A stretch of DNA of 64,000 nucleotides from Polyangia bacterium (GTDB lineage Bacteria > Myxococcota_A > Polyangia > Nannocystales > Nannocystaceae): assembly GCA_030430565.1 (NCBI GenBank), contig JAUIKS010000003.1, positions 62,001 through 126,000 on the forward strand, in the 5' to 3' direction. Under the pieces are notes generated by a model, which was given only the letters and a program-made list of their open reading frames with translations, ran no database searches and had not been told where the DNA came from. The translations under genes were made by a program, and so were the position numbers. Below are positions 17,559 through 26,293 of this stretch, piece by piece (position 1 is the first letter of the stretch; every line of letters begins with the position of its first letter).

Positions 17559-18143
17559 CTAGTACCAGAGGAAGCGGAAGCCGACGAGCGCGCTGTGGCG
17601 CACGCCGTCCTCGGGCACGTAGCGGATGTCGTACATCAGGTCGATGGCCATGGCTGCGGTCTGGTTGAGCCAGAACTCGTAGCCGATGCCGGCCTTGCCG
17701 CCGAGACCCGCGGACAGCTGCCCGCGGCTGTTGGGCATCCCGGCGCCGCCCAGACCCACGCGCAGGAACAGGCCCTTGACCAAAAAGCCGGTGCCCTCGA
17801 TGTCGCCGCCGAACAAGACCTTGCTGCCAGGTCGGCTGGTCGCGTAGCCGCCGACGTAGGCGTTGATGCCCAGCGTGAAGTTCTTGGTGATGCCGCCGCC
17901 GAACACGAGATCGGCGCGCAGCGGCGGGATCACGCTCTGGTCGATGGGCAGGTAGCTCGCGCCGAAGGTCGCGCCGACGCCGACGAAGAACCCGCGGCGG
18001 TCCGCCGGGCCCTCGATCTCGACGCCCTGCTTGCCCATGATGCTGGCCGAGGCCTCGCCGGGCGCGAGCGCGTAGAGCCCACAGGCGAGCGCCGCGCCCG
18101 TGAGCAGCGCGGAGCGGAGGCGACGGTGGTGGATGATCTTCAT
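17559..18143 (-). CDS. Outer membrane beta-barrel protein
   Basis: From the ATG at 18143, which has AAGGA six bases upstream, the protein has 194 residues. A signal peptide ends around ALAPGEASA (residue 31). The mature part is a run of alternating Gly-rich amphipathic strands (GFFVGVGATFGASYLP, GGIEGTGFLV-like segments) and ends in an aromatic residue (GFRFLWY), the usual C-terminal signal for outer membrane barrels. With about eight strands it resembles small OmpW/OmpA-size barrels. It is the third gene after lpoB-like and COG3014-like genes, 44 bp behind the latter. Confidence 0.7.
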   Translation of the reverse strand: MKIIHHRRLRSALLTGAALACGLYALAPGEASASIMGKQGVEIEGPADRRGFFVGVGATFGASYLPIDQSVIPPLRADLVFGGGITKNFTLGINAYVGGYATSRPGSKVLFGGDIEGTGFLVKGLFLRVGLGGAGMPNSRGQLSAGLGGKAGIGYEFWLNQTAAMAIDLMYDIRYVPEDGVRHSALVGFRFLWY

Positions 18144-18187
18144 AGCGGATCCTTGCGCTGGCCTTTGCGACATGATGGCACTGCTCC

Positions 18188-19798
18188 TCAGCGGAGGGTT
18201 GTGATGTCGAGCACCGCGTACCCCCCCTGCGCGACGTCGACTGTGTACTTGCGGTTCTCTTTGCCGCCGGGGCCGGTGAGCCAGGCCTCGATCGTGTGCT
18301 CGCCGGGCTCGACGGGGACGCGCGCGACATAGATGTACGCGGGCAGCATCGTCCAGCTGCGGGTGTCGGGCTTGTCGGCGGCGACCAGCGCGGCCTCGGT
18401 CGCCAGCGCGGCGAGCGTGCCGATGACGGCGCCGGCGCTGCCCTCCGCCTGCTTGCCGGCCGCGCGGGCGCCCTCGGCCGCGAGCGCCCGGGTGATCATG
18501 CGGGTGATCGCCGAGCCGATGATCTTGGGCAGCATGTCCTCGTACTCGCGCACCACCTCGACCTCGAGGTTGGTGACCAGCTCGAGCGGGACCTGCTGCC
18601 CGTCGACCGAGACGCTGCCCGTGTTGAACAGCGAGCCCGAGGGCACGAGCTTCGGGTAGTTGACGAACTTGAGCGCCGAGCGCTCGAGCACCGCGAGGTT
18701 GCCCGTGATGTAGGTGCCCGCGAGGCCGACGGCGAGGCCGATCGGCATGCGCTCGGGGATCTTGTAGGGGACTCGCCCGAGGTTGAGCAGGATCAGGAGC
18801 TCGGTCGCCTGGGGGTTCAGCGCCGCCTGCATGGCGACGGCGCCGCCCGCGGTGGTCGGCACGCTGGCGAGCACGCCGGCTGTCGCGGAGGCCAGCTCGG
18901 GCGCGGGCTGGTCGCTCAGGTCGCCGGCGTCGGGCTGGCCGCTCAGGTCACCGGCGTCGGGCTGCCCGCCCAGGTCACCGGCGTCGGTCGGCGGCGGCGT
19001 GACGGGCTCGGGCGGCGCCTCGCCGAGCAGGCGCTGGACGTGCTCGCCGCGGACGCTGGTGAGGCCCGCGAGCCGACGCACCGGCGCCTCGAGGCTGCGC
19101 AGCGGCTTCTCCTGCAGCGCCTCGTTGTAGTAGCGCATCGCCTGGTTGTGCTCGCCGAGGCGCTCGTGCACGAAGCCCGCGAGGTACGAGCCGAACGCGC
19201 CGTGGGCCTCCCCCGGCTTGAAGTTCTGCAGGTACTCGCGCATCACCGTGAAGCGCTTGGCCTCGACGCGCGCACCCGAGAGGTCGCCCTTCGCGAGGTA
19301 GTTGATGATGTTGAAGGCGTTGAGCGCGAGCTTCTCGGAGGGCGGCGCTTTGTACTGCGTCGCGTCGTCGCTGAAGATGTACTTGCCGATCTGCCCGGCG
19401 GTGTCGTTGGCGACGTCGAGCAGCACGAGCTGCTCGTCCGCGGTTTGGAAGTTCTTCGCGCTGACCTCGTACTGCTTCATCGCCTGCAGGATCGTCGCGC
19501 GCTCCAAGAGCGCGAGCGCGGTGTCCTTCTTCCACTTCGTCGGCATGTCCTCGGGCTTGCGCACGCCGATGTACCGGCTGAACTCCTTCTCGCCGTTCGC
19601 CAGGTCACCGGCCTGCACCGCCACGCGCGCGGTCTCGGTCTTGTCGGTGTAGGTCGCGCAGGCGTGGGCCCCGAGCCCCAGCGCGATCGTCAGCGCGAGC
19701 GCGCCTCGAGGTCGACGACGATGACGACGAAGGCGGCGGCGAGACGGCGCGCGCGGGGAGGCGCCAGCGGGTGGTGCGGTGAGAGGCAGGTTCGACAC
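18188..19798 (-). CDS. COG3014-like TPR lipoprotein of the LpoB operon
   Basis: The 536-residue protein starts with an Arg-rich region and a hydrophobic segment ending AHAC (about residue 48), a possible lipobox. Residues about 55-250 look like TPR helices (LERATILQAMKQYEVSAKNF, GEHNQAMRYYNEALQEKPL). A linker carries three copies of an Asp-Ala-Gly-Asp-Leu repeat (DAGDLGGQP, DAGDLSGQP, DAGDLSDQP). The C-terminal part matches the COG3014 pattern (Gly-rich potential membrane-associated segment, then EYEDMLPKIIGSAITRMITR). In other bacteria COG3014 genes sit beside lpoB-like genes, as here, which suggests an envelope or peptidoglycan role. The family assignment is from memory of motifs. Confidence 0.7.
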   Translation of the reverse strand: MSNLPLTAPPAGASPRAPSRRRLRRHRRRPRGALALTIALGLGAHACATYTDKTETARVAVQAGDLANGEKEFSRYIGVRKPEDMPTKWKKDTALALLERATILQAMKQYEVSAKNFQTADEQLVLLDVANDTAGQIGKYIFSDDATQYKAPPSEKLALNAFNIINYLAKGDLSGARVEAKRFTVMREYLQNFKPGEAHGAFGSYLAGFVHERLGEHNQAMRYYNEALQEKPLRSLEAPVRRLAGLTSVRGEHVQRLLGEAPPEPVTPPPTDAGDLGGQPDAGDLSGQPDAGDLSDQPAPELASATAGVLASVPTTAGGAVAMQAALNPQATELLILLNLGRVPYKIPERMPIGLAVGLAGTYITGNLAVLERSALKFVNYPKLVPSGSLFNTGSVSVDGQQVPLELVTNLEVEVVREYEDMLPKIIGSAITRMITRALAAEGARAAGKQAEGSAGAVIGTLAALATEAALVAADKPDTRSWTMLPAYIYVARVPVEPGEHTIEAWLTGPGGKENRKYTVDVAQGGYAVLDITTLR

Positions 19799-19881
19799 GA
19801 CAGGTCCGAGGGGTCAGGTGAGCGATCGCGGGCGGGTCGCGCGGACCCGGTCCGCGCGGGGCCCCTTGGCTCACGCGCGGC

Positions 19882-20526
19882 TCAGCGGACGATCGCCTTG
19901 GTCCGCTCGGACTGCGCCTGGAACTTGACGAGGCTGGTCTCGATCTCGATGACCTGCACGAACAGCGTGTACTGCACGCGGCGCTCACCGTTGATCATCT
20001 CGTCGACCGAGCCGACCTTGCCGGTGATGTAGTAGTCGGCGCCGACCTGGCGGCTGACCTGCGCCTGGTAGTTGGGGTCGTAGATGTTGGCGTTCTGCTG
20101 GACCTGGACCTCGCGGGCCATCTCGGCCTGGCGCTCCCGGCTGACCACGTTGACGACGCCGCTGTTGACGAACTGCGTCTCCATCTGCGCGAGCAGGGTG
20201 TTGAGCTGATCGTCGATGTGCTGGCTGGTCTCGTTCTTGAACGGCCAGATCGCCACGACCGCGGGCTTCTCGACCGAGCGCATCGAGCCCCACCAAGGCG
20301 AGGCGAACAGCTTGTCGAGGTTGACCTTGAGCAGGTCCTCGAGGTCCTTGCGGTCGAGCGTGGTGCTCATCGCCGCGTTGTCGAGGTTGGGGTTCTCGGT
20401 CCCGGCGCCGCCGCGGACGGCCTTGGGCTTGCAGCCGGTGTTGACGGCGAGGCTCGCTGCGGTCATCGGGAGCAGCAGCGCGGCGAGGAGGAGGGGGGAT
20501 GAACGGCGGGGGAGGTTGGTGGACAT
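19882..20526 (-). CDS. LpoB-like lipoprotein (penicillin-binding protein activator)
   Basis: A 214-residue lipoprotein with a signal peptide ending AVNTGC at about residue 32. The mature domain follows the LpoB/YcfM fold: VVAIWPFKNETSQHIDDQLNTLLAQMETQFVNSG (read as two motifs), then VVSRERQAEMARE and GADYYITGKV. In E. coli LpoB reaches through the periplasm and stimulates the transpeptidase PBP1b. No PBP gene is visible nearby, so the partner is unknown here. It is the first gene of a three-gene envelope operon. Confidence 0.8.
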   Translation of the reverse strand: MSTNLPRRSSPLLLAALLLPMTAASLAVNTGCKPKAVRGGAGTENPNLDNAAMSTTLDRKDLEDLLKVNLDKLFASPWWGSMRSVEKPAVVAIWPFKNETSQHIDDQLNTLLAQMETQFVNSGVVNVVSRERQAEMAREVQVQQNANIYDPNYQAQVSRQVGADYYITGKVGSVDEMINGERRVQYTLFVQVIEIETSLVKFQAQSERTKAIVR

Positions 20527-20719
20527 CGGTTGCTACCGGGGGTTCCGAGTCGGTTCCTGCGTGACGTTGTACAGAATTACCGGACAAAACAGCGCGGCGG
20601 AACGGACAGGCGGCTCGAACGCGCGCGACCAAGCGCGACCGAAGCGGGCGCGCCTCATTACCCAGACGTCGACGAGCGCCGCTCCATGCATGGAATCGGC
20701 CCACGAGGGGTGAGCCGGC

Positions 20720-21034
20720 TCACAGGATCATGAGCAGGTCGTTGAGCGCGAACAGCCGATCGTAGACCTCCTCGACCTCCTCGACGGTGTGTACGTGCAT
20801 TTCTAGCGTCACACAGACCTTGCTACCGCTGGGGGTCAGGCGCTCACGCACCGTGATCCGGGCCTCATCCTGGAGCACCGCGCGGGCGCTCGCGGCGGCG
20901 CGCGTGTTGAAGTCCGAGATCTCCGGACCCGGCCCGAAGGCCTTGATCGTGAAGTCCCCGGGGAAGTCGTGGACAGCGAGCAGCGCCTCGCGGGACGGAG
21001 CGTTGCGCGGGCGCTGAGGAGGCGTGCTCGACAT
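20720..21034 (-). CDS. DUF493 (YbeD-like) protein
   Basis: From the ATG at 21034 the product has 104 residues. The core LAVHDFPGDFTIKAFGPG is the DUF493/YbeD hallmark (FPxxFxIKxxG), followed by VCVTLEMHVHTVEEVEEVYDRL. YbeD resembles ACT-like regulatory domains, and its role is not settled. Longer in-frame starts reach back to 21163 but add only Pro/Arg-rich sequence overlapping the divergent promoter region. The gene faces away from trmK. Confidence 0.8.
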   Translation of the reverse strand: MSSTPPQRPRNAPSREALLAVHDFPGDFTIKAFGPGPEISDFNTRAAASARAVLQDEARITVRERLTPSGSKVCVTLEMHVHTVEEVEEVYDRLFALNDLLMIL

Positions 21035-21169
21035 GGACAGGATACCTAGCCCGTTTCCCAGGCTCCGTCGATAGCGCTCGAGCGCGGGCGGTGACGCGCG
21101 GTCCCCTGGGGGCGCCCGAGGAGCCGCTCGATTCGCGCCAGCGTCGAGGATCCAGTACGTCATGGCGTC

Positions 21170-21976
21170 ATGACTGCGAAGGACGCCCCGGAGCTTCGCC
21201 TACGACTGGGCGCGCGGCTCTCCGCGATCGCGGCGTGGATCCCCGCAGGCGCCGTCTTCGCCGATGTCGGGACCGACCACGCGCGCTTGCCGACCGCCGT
21301 GGTCCTGCGCGATCCCCAGGCGCGGGCGATCGGCGTGGATGTGCGCGCGGGGCCGCTCTCGGCGGCGGCGGCCACGGTCGCGCGCTTCGGCGTCGCCTCG
21401 CGCGTCGAGCTGCGCCTGGCCGATGGGCTATCCGCGATCGAGCCTGGCGAGGTCGACACCGTGACGATCAGCGGCATGGGCGGCGAGCGCATGGTCGAGA
21501 TCCTCAGCGCGGCGCGGGCGAGCGCGGTCTTGAGGACCCTCGATCGACTCATCCTCCAGCCCAACACCGCCGCCGCGCGCCTGCGTCGATGGCTGGTCGC
21601 GGCGGGCTGGGCGCTGGTCGACGAGCGCTTGGTGTGCGCGCGCGGGCACGTCTACGTCACGATCCTCGCCCAGCGCGGCGCGCAGCCGTCCTCGCTGTCT
21701 TCACCCGCGCGCTGGAGCGAGGACGAGTGGTTGCTCGGGCCGCACGCGCTCCGACGCGGCGGCCCGGCGCTGATCACCCTGCTGCGGCAGGAGCTCGCGC
21801 GCTGTCGCCGGGCGGAGACCGGTCTCGCGCGCGCGACCGAGACCGAGGAGGTGCTCCGCCAGCGCCAGCAGCTCGCGCGGCGACGAGCGCGGCTCGAGGA
21901 GAAGCTCGAGGAGAAGCTCGAGACGCGCGCGGGGGCGACTCAGGGTCGCAGCTCACGGCCGGGCGAGGAGCCGTAG
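21170..21976 (+). CDS. trmK: tRNA (adenine-N1)-methyltransferase, TrmK family
   Basis: The 268-residue protein fits the TrmK family, which methylates N1 of adenosine 22 in tRNA using S-adenosylmethionine. The SAM motif is FADVGTDHARLP at about 31-42. ISGMGGERMVEIL at about 99-111 and LILQPN near 125 are the other family signatures. The C-terminus is a charged coiled coil (RQQLARRRARLEEKLEEKLE) as in B. subtilis TrmK. TrmK is best known from Gram-positive bacteria but also occurs in some Proteobacteria and relatives. It overlaps the convergent small membrane gene by 37 bp. Confidence 0.87.
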   Translation: MTAKDAPELRLRLGARLSAIAAWIPAGAVFADVGTDHARLPTAVVLRDPQARAIGVDVRAGPLSAAAATVARFGVASRVELRLADGLSAIEPGEVDTVTISGMGGERMVEILSAARASAVLRTLDRLILQPNTAAARLRRWLVAAGWALVDERLVCARGHVYVTILAQRGAQPSSLSSPARWSEDEWLLGPHALRRGGPALITLLRQELARCRRAETGLARATETEEVLRQRQQLARRRARLEEKLEEKLETRAGATQGRSSRPGEEP

Positions 21977-22113
21977 AGCCGGCTCCAGGCGTGGATGAAC
22001 GCGCGCTCACGCTCGAGGCGGAGCTGCTTGGCCAAGGTCTCCGGGCTGCGCTCGACGATGTAGCCGAGCAGGAACAGCGGCGGCGTGAGCAGGAACAAGA
22101 TGATCGCGTTCAT
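21940..22113 (-). CDS. 57-residue membrane protein, unknown function
   Basis: The short frame starts at an ATG at 22113 preceded by a strong GGAGGG site eight bases upstream. The product starts MNAIILFLLTPPLFLLGYIV, one membrane helix with a Pro-Pro kink, followed by a charged helix (ETLAKQLRLERERAFIHAW). The ribosome site and the clean helix favour a genuine gene. A much longer open frame on this strand (to 23028) includes it, but the extra part lies antisense to hslR and a lipoprotein gene. Its 3' end overlaps trmK, which points the other way. Confidence 0.55.
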   Translation of the reverse strand: MNAIILFLLTPPLFLLGYIVERSPETLAKQLRLERERAFIHAWSRLYGSSPGRELRP

Positions 22114-22264
22114 CGGCAGACCCTCCACCGAGCAGTGTGACAGACGATCGGGGGCTCCGCTCGCGCGCGGGCGGTCGATGAGCTGCTTGAGCGGACAGGT
22201 GAGGCCGCGGCGCGCCGTGTCGACGCCCGCGCTGGTCAAGACCGCCGCGGTAGCGCATGATCGA

Positions 22265-22304
22265 CCGAGTCGAGCCGCGTCGAGTCGCGTCGAGTCGAGC
22301 CGAG
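22265..22304. repeat. Short tandem repeat before hslR
   Basis: A run of degenerate 10-bp units built on cgagtcgagc / cgagtcgcgt lies just upstream of the hslR ribosome site. No function is evident. Confidence 0.6.
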
Positions 22305-22315
22305 GAGCGCCCGCG

Positions 22316-22699
22316 ATGAGCAAGTCGAGCCAAGAACCGATGACCGCCGTTCGCCTCGACAAGTGGCTGTGGGCGGCGCGCTGCTTCAAGACGCGCAGCC
22401 TCGCCTCGGCCGCGTGCTCGGCGGGGCACGTCAAGGTCAACGGCAGCGCGGGCAAGGCCGCCAAGCTCGTGCGCGTCGACGACAAGATCGTCGTGCGCAC
22501 GCCGGTCGGCGATCGGATCTTGGTGATCGTCGGCCTCAGCGATCGCCGCGGCCCCGCCTCGGTGGCGCGGGAGCTGTACAAAGACCTGACGCCGCCGCGC
22601 CCTCCTCGCGAGAAAGCCCCGGTCATCGAGCGCGACCGCGGCCTCGGGCGGCCGAGCAAGCGAGATCGGCGGAAGATCGAGAAGCTGCGCGGCTTCTGA
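22316..22699 (+). CDS. hslR: S4-domain RNA-binding protein, HslR family
   Basis: The 127-residue protein has an N-terminal S4 RNA-binding domain (VRLDKWLWAARCFKTRSLA, then GHVKVNGSAGKAAKLVRVDD) and a basic C-terminal tail with the family's GRPSKRDRRKIEKL ending. HslR (Hsp15) binds 50S subunits carrying stalled nascent chains and helps recycle them. The ATG at 22316 has AGGAG about nine bases upstream. An in-frame upstream start exists but would run through the tandem repeat. A lipoprotein gene follows 6 bp downstream. Confidence 0.9.
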   Translation: MSKSSQEPMTAVRLDKWLWAARCFKTRSLASAACSAGHVKVNGSAGKAAKLVRVDDKIVVRTPVGDRILVIVGLSDRRGPASVARELYKDLTPPRPPREKAPVIERDRGLGRPSKRDRRKIEKLRGF

Positions 22700-22705
22700 C
22701 CCACC

Positions 22706-24418
22706 ATGCTGCAGGCGCCTCGCTTCATCGCCGTCACGTCGCGCCGCGTCACCGTGGCCGCGCCGCGCGCCCGCGCGTACACGCCAGTGCCTCGCCGCGA
22801 GCTCGCCGGGTTGATCGCGCTCGCGCTGCTCGTCGGTTGTGACACGCAGATCAACACCCCCGCGTCATCACGCGCGTCGCCGGAGCTAGCGGCGCCGCCG
22901 GATGTGTCCTCCTCCGCGCCCGAGCCGTCGCCACCGCCGTCCGCCCCGGTCGAGCGCGAGCCGCCGACGCCGGCGACGACGCCGCCGCCCGTGACGAGCG
23001 CGCCTCCCCTCGAGCGCGGCGCGCCCACGCCCGGCTTCGTGATCTACACGCGGGAGCAGAGCGTGGTCGTCGGCCTCGACGGCGCGCCGCCGCTGATCGC
23101 CGAGGGCCTGTGGGTCCAGGACGATCGCGCGGACCCTCCCCCGATCTCGCACGCGCTCGTCCTCAGCGAGGCGCGGGTCACGGCGCTGGGGCTCGCCGGC
23201 TGCCCGTGCATGGCGCTCGCGGACTCCTGCGCCCGCGACTCGGTGCAGCTGCGTCGCCTGGACCCTGAGACCGGCGCGCTGCAGCGCGAGCGCAGCGCTC
23301 GCGACTGCGCCTGCGTCCACAGACCGGACGACTGGGGCTTCCCGCCCATGGTCGACAAGGATGGCGAGAAGTGGGAGGCGTGTGAGGCCGGGAGCGACGA
23401 GGGGATCGCCTCGCTGGTCGCGGGGACGCTCGCGCTCAACGGCTGGGACTGGAACGGCGCCTGCTACGGCGGGCTGAGCGTCTACGACGCGATGGACTCG
23501 GGCTACGCGCTGGTCGAGTCGCCGCCCTCCCTCTCGAGCGAGGGGATGCGCGTGGTCGCGTGCCACGACATGGGGCCCGCCTTCGTCGAGCCTCCCTGGC
23601 CCATTGGACAGGGCGCCTACGAGCCGATCGACGACTGCGAGCTCGGCGATGGCTATGAGTCCGAGATCTTCATGATCCGCCGCGGCTACCTGTGGGCGGT
23701 CCGCGACGACATCGGCTTCGCCCACGGGACCCGCGAGAGCTGGCGCAGGCCCGCGCGGCCAGGCTCATGCCCGAGCGTCAACGACGCCTGCGGCGACCCG
23801 GCGCCGTTTCGCAAGCGCGCTCGCCTCGGTCGACAAACGCGCGAGTTCTGGATCGCGACCGACGGCGGCATGGCGCTGACGGCCATGGGTCGCGCGTACG
23901 CGCTGTGGTCCGCGGGGGACGAGCCCGAGCTCGTCCGCGAGTTCACGCTCCCAGCGGCCGACGCGACCCACGAGGTGATCGGCGTCCGCGTCCACGCGGA
24001 TGTCAGCCGCCTGCGCGCGCTGATCCAGCGTCACCCGGGCCTGGGCGCCGAGGACGGCGTGACCGCGCCCGCGACGGTCGAGCCCGCGCGGTGTCTCGAG
24101 CTTCACGCTGACGGCGCTCGCGTCGAGCAGGCGCCGCGCAGCGCTCGCGCGTGGGGGGATGACTGCTTCGCGCGCATGGGCATCGGCCACTGGTACTCGG
24201 CCGAGGGCAGCTGTCTGCAGGGCCTGCAGGTCGCGAGCGAGGACAAGACCCGCGGCGCGCTGCTCTACAACCTCGGCCGCCTCGCGGAGGCGCAGGGCGC
24301 CGACGTCCAGGCGATGACCCACTACCGCGCGTCGCTGACGGCGCGCCCGGGCAATCGAACCGTCGCGCGGCGGCTCGCCAGGATCGAGCGCAAGACCCAG
24401 CGCGCGTCTGCAGAGTGA
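22706..24418 (+). CDS. Large lipoprotein with Pro-rich linker, unknown function
   Basis: The 570-residue protein has a hydrophobic segment ending ALALLVGC (about residue 45), a plausible lipobox, though the segment starts late and an internal start is possible. A Pro/Ser-rich linker covers about 55-105. The main domain is rich in Trp and paired Cys (LAGCPCMALADSC, RDCACVHRPDDWGF), suggesting a disulfide-bonded, exported fold. The last 70 residues look like one TPR-type helix pair (GRLAEAQGADVQAMTHYRASLTARPG, read as two helices). I do not recognise the central domain. It may be co-transcribed with hslR. Confidence 0.7.
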   Translation: MLQAPRFIAVTSRRVTVAAPRARAYTPVPRRELAGLIALALLVGCDTQINTPASSRASPELAAPPDVSSSAPEPSPPPSAPVEREPPTPATTPPPVTSAPPLERGAPTPGFVIYTREQSVVVGLDGAPPLIAEGLWVQDDRADPPPISHALVLSEARVTALGLAGCPCMALADSCARDSVQLRRLDPETGALQRERSARDCACVHRPDDWGFPPMVDKDGEKWEACEAGSDEGIASLVAGTLALNGWDWNGACYGGLSVYDAMDSGYALVESPPSLSSEGMRVVACHDMGPAFVEPPWPIGQGAYEPIDDCELGDGYESEIFMIRRGYLWAVRDDIGFAHGTRESWRRPARPGSCPSVNDACGDPAPFRKRARLGRQTREFWIATDGGMALTAMGRAYALWSAGDEPELVREFTLPAADATHEVIGVRVHADVSRLRALIQRHPGLGAEDGVTAPATVEPARCLELHADGARVEQAPRSARAWGDDCFARMGIGHWYSAEGSCLQGLQVASEDKTRGALLYNLGRLAEAQGADVQAMTHYRASLTARPGNRTVARRLARIERKTQRASAE

Positions 24419-24580
24419 ACGATCGCGTCGTGCGACGACGACGATCACGAGAGCGCTCGACGAGGCGACGTCACGGGACGTCCGAGACAGCGCGGAGTCG
24501 CTCGCCATCGCCCGCGGCGTGGGAATTCAGACAGCACAGTGCTTTTGGGGCATGTCGCGATTCTGTTAGGATCGGCGCGC

Positions 24581-25216
24581 ATGTCCGAGGTTGAGGCCGA
24601 GGAGAACCCCGGCGGCGCGCTGATGGCGACGGCCGACGGTGAGGCGTTCCCGACCGCCGTCGCCGAGCTGCGCACGCCGGATCTCTACGAGATGACCTAC
24701 ATGCAGGGCGACGGCCTCGTGTATCACCGGGCCAAGGAGGTCGCGCCGTGGCAGCTGCACGCGATCCTCGGCGGCGTCGCGCTGATCGAGCTCGTCGCGG
24801 CGGCGGCGACCGCCACGCTCGCGCCGCTCCTGGCGCTCCCGCTGCTGCTGTTCGTGTGGGCGATGTTCGCGGTGCTCCGCGTCACCGTCTCGGAGGGCGA
24901 CGTCAAGATCCAGTACGGCCTGTTCGGTCCGACGATCCCGATCGCGGCGATCGAGTCGGCCGAGGCGACGACCTACGACTGGAAGAAGTTCGGCGGCTGG
25001 GGCATCAAGCGCTCGTTCGACGGCGAGTGGATCTACAACATGCCCGGCGACGGCGGCCAGGCGGTGCGGATCCGCTGGCGTGACGCCAAGGGCCGCGCGC
25101 GCGTGACGCTGGTCGGTTCAAAGGAGCCCGCGGAGCTCGAGGCGGCGATCGGCAAGGCGCGGCGCAGCCTGCCCGAGGCCGCCGAGGCGCCGAAGGCCTT
25201 GCCGCCGATCGAGTGA
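24581..25216 (+). CDS. Membrane protein with PH-like domain
   Basis: The ATG at 24581, with TTAGGA nine bases upstream, gives a 211-residue protein. After an acidic N-terminus there are two hydrophobic helices (about 60-105). A soluble domain follows with VTVSEGDVKIQYGLFGPTIP and IRWRDAKGRARVTLVGSKEP, which resembles bacterial PH-like domains. The family is uncertain. An upstream in-frame start at 24539 is less likely. Its end is 13 bp from the convergent membrane protein gene. Confidence 0.65.
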   Translation: MSEVEAEENPGGALMATADGEAFPTAVAELRTPDLYEMTYMQGDGLVYHRAKEVAPWQLHAILGGVALIELVAAAATATLAPLLALPLLLFVWAMFAVLRVTVSEGDVKIQYGLFGPTIPIAAIESAEATTYDWKKFGGWGIKRSFDGEWIYNMPGDGGQAVRIRWRDAKGRARVTLVGSKEPAELEAAIGKARRSLPEAAEAPKALPPIE

Positions 25217-25229
25217 GCGCGCCGGCGCT

Positions 25230-26273
25230 TCACGCTGGCCCATCGGGCATGTCGGGCGCTCGTGGCTCGCGGAGCAGGGACGCGACGGCGTACGCCGTGA
25301 GCTCGTAGGCGCGCGTCGTCGGGGGCTCGGCGGCGGGGAGCTCGCGCAGCGCGGTCTCGAGCGCGTCGTCGTCAGAGGGCGGCAGCACGCCCACGAGCAC
25401 CACGTCTTCGCGCTGGTCCTCCATCCACCGCACGAGCAGCGTGCGCCCCGATTGATAGCGGTAGCGGACGCGCGCGTCCGCCTCGCCCTCGAGTCGCCAC
25501 AGCGCGACCTGCTCGCGCGGCCAGGACACGAGCTGCCGATCCCACGGGTCCTCGAGCGTGAGCGTGTCCTCGTCGAGGAACACCCGCGGCTTGCCGCAGG
25601 AGAGCGGCTCGTGCAGCGCCGGCAGCGGCTCTGGCCGCTCGGAGAGGATGCGGACGAACGAGACGGTCCAGGCGGTCGCGACTGCGGCCGTGAGCAGCAT
25701 CAGCGCGGTGCTCTGCAGCAGCCCGACGGCGACGGTCGTCACCAGCAGCATCACGGTCAGCGCGACGATCGAGCTCTGCTCGCGCCGGCGCGCGAAGTCA
25801 GGCGGCGCGACCGCGCCGAACACCGCGATCGGGGCGCCCTGGGGGAGCGTGTCCAGGCCGCGGAACGGGTCGGCGTCGGGCAGCTCCCAGCGCGCGCGCT
25901 GGATGTCGAGCTCCCGCAGCAGCCGCGTGAATTCTTCGAACTCCAAGGTGTAGTCACAGTCCGCCGTGTAGCCCGCGTAGCGCGACTCGGGCATGCGACA
26001 GCGGCGGCAGCCGATCGTCACGCTCGCCCGCCCCGCGACCAGATGAACCGCCGTCATCGTCGCGCGCGGCGCCCGTGAGCGCGGGTTCCACCCGCCCGGG
26101 TCCCAGCGGTGCACGGCGCTGACGGGTCGGTGCAGGAGCTCGCGCGCGCTGCCGCCGTCGCGCGTGACGATCAGGTCATCGCCGACGATCGACAGCGTCG
26201 CCGGCTCGCGGGCGTCGAGCGCGTCCGCGAGGCGCCAGGACAGAGGCTTGACCGCGTCGCCGGGGCGCGTCAC
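25230..26273 (-). CDS. Membrane protein, unknown function
   Basis: A 347-residue protein from a GTG start. The first 160 residues are soluble and contain CRRCRMPESRYAGY, a possible metal site. Two membrane helices follow at about 165-210 (SIVALTVMLLVTTVAVGLL, then LMLLTAAVATAWTVSFV). The C-terminal half is soluble and acidic. I do not recognise it. It lies 20 bp downstream of the GT2 gene, so it is probably the last gene of the glycan operon that begins at 29376. Confidence 0.6.
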   Translation of the reverse strand: MTRPGDAVKPLSWRLADALDAREPATLSIVGDDLIVTRDGGSARELLHRPVSAVHRWDPGGWNPRSRAPRATMTAVHLVAGRASVTIGCRRCRMPESRYAGYTADCDYTLEFEEFTRLLRELDIQRARWELPDADPFRGLDTLPQGAPIAVFGAVAPPDFARRREQSSIVALTVMLLVTTVAVGLLQSTALMLLTAAVATAWTVSFVRILSERPEPLPALHEPLSCGKPRVFLDEDTLTLEDPWDRQLVSWPREQVALWRLEGEADARVRYRYQSGRTLLVRWMEDQREDVVLVGVLPPSDDDALETALRELPAAEPPTTRAYELTAYAVASLLREPRAPDMPDGPA

Positions 26274-26293
26274 GGGTTCTCGCAGCCGCTGGC

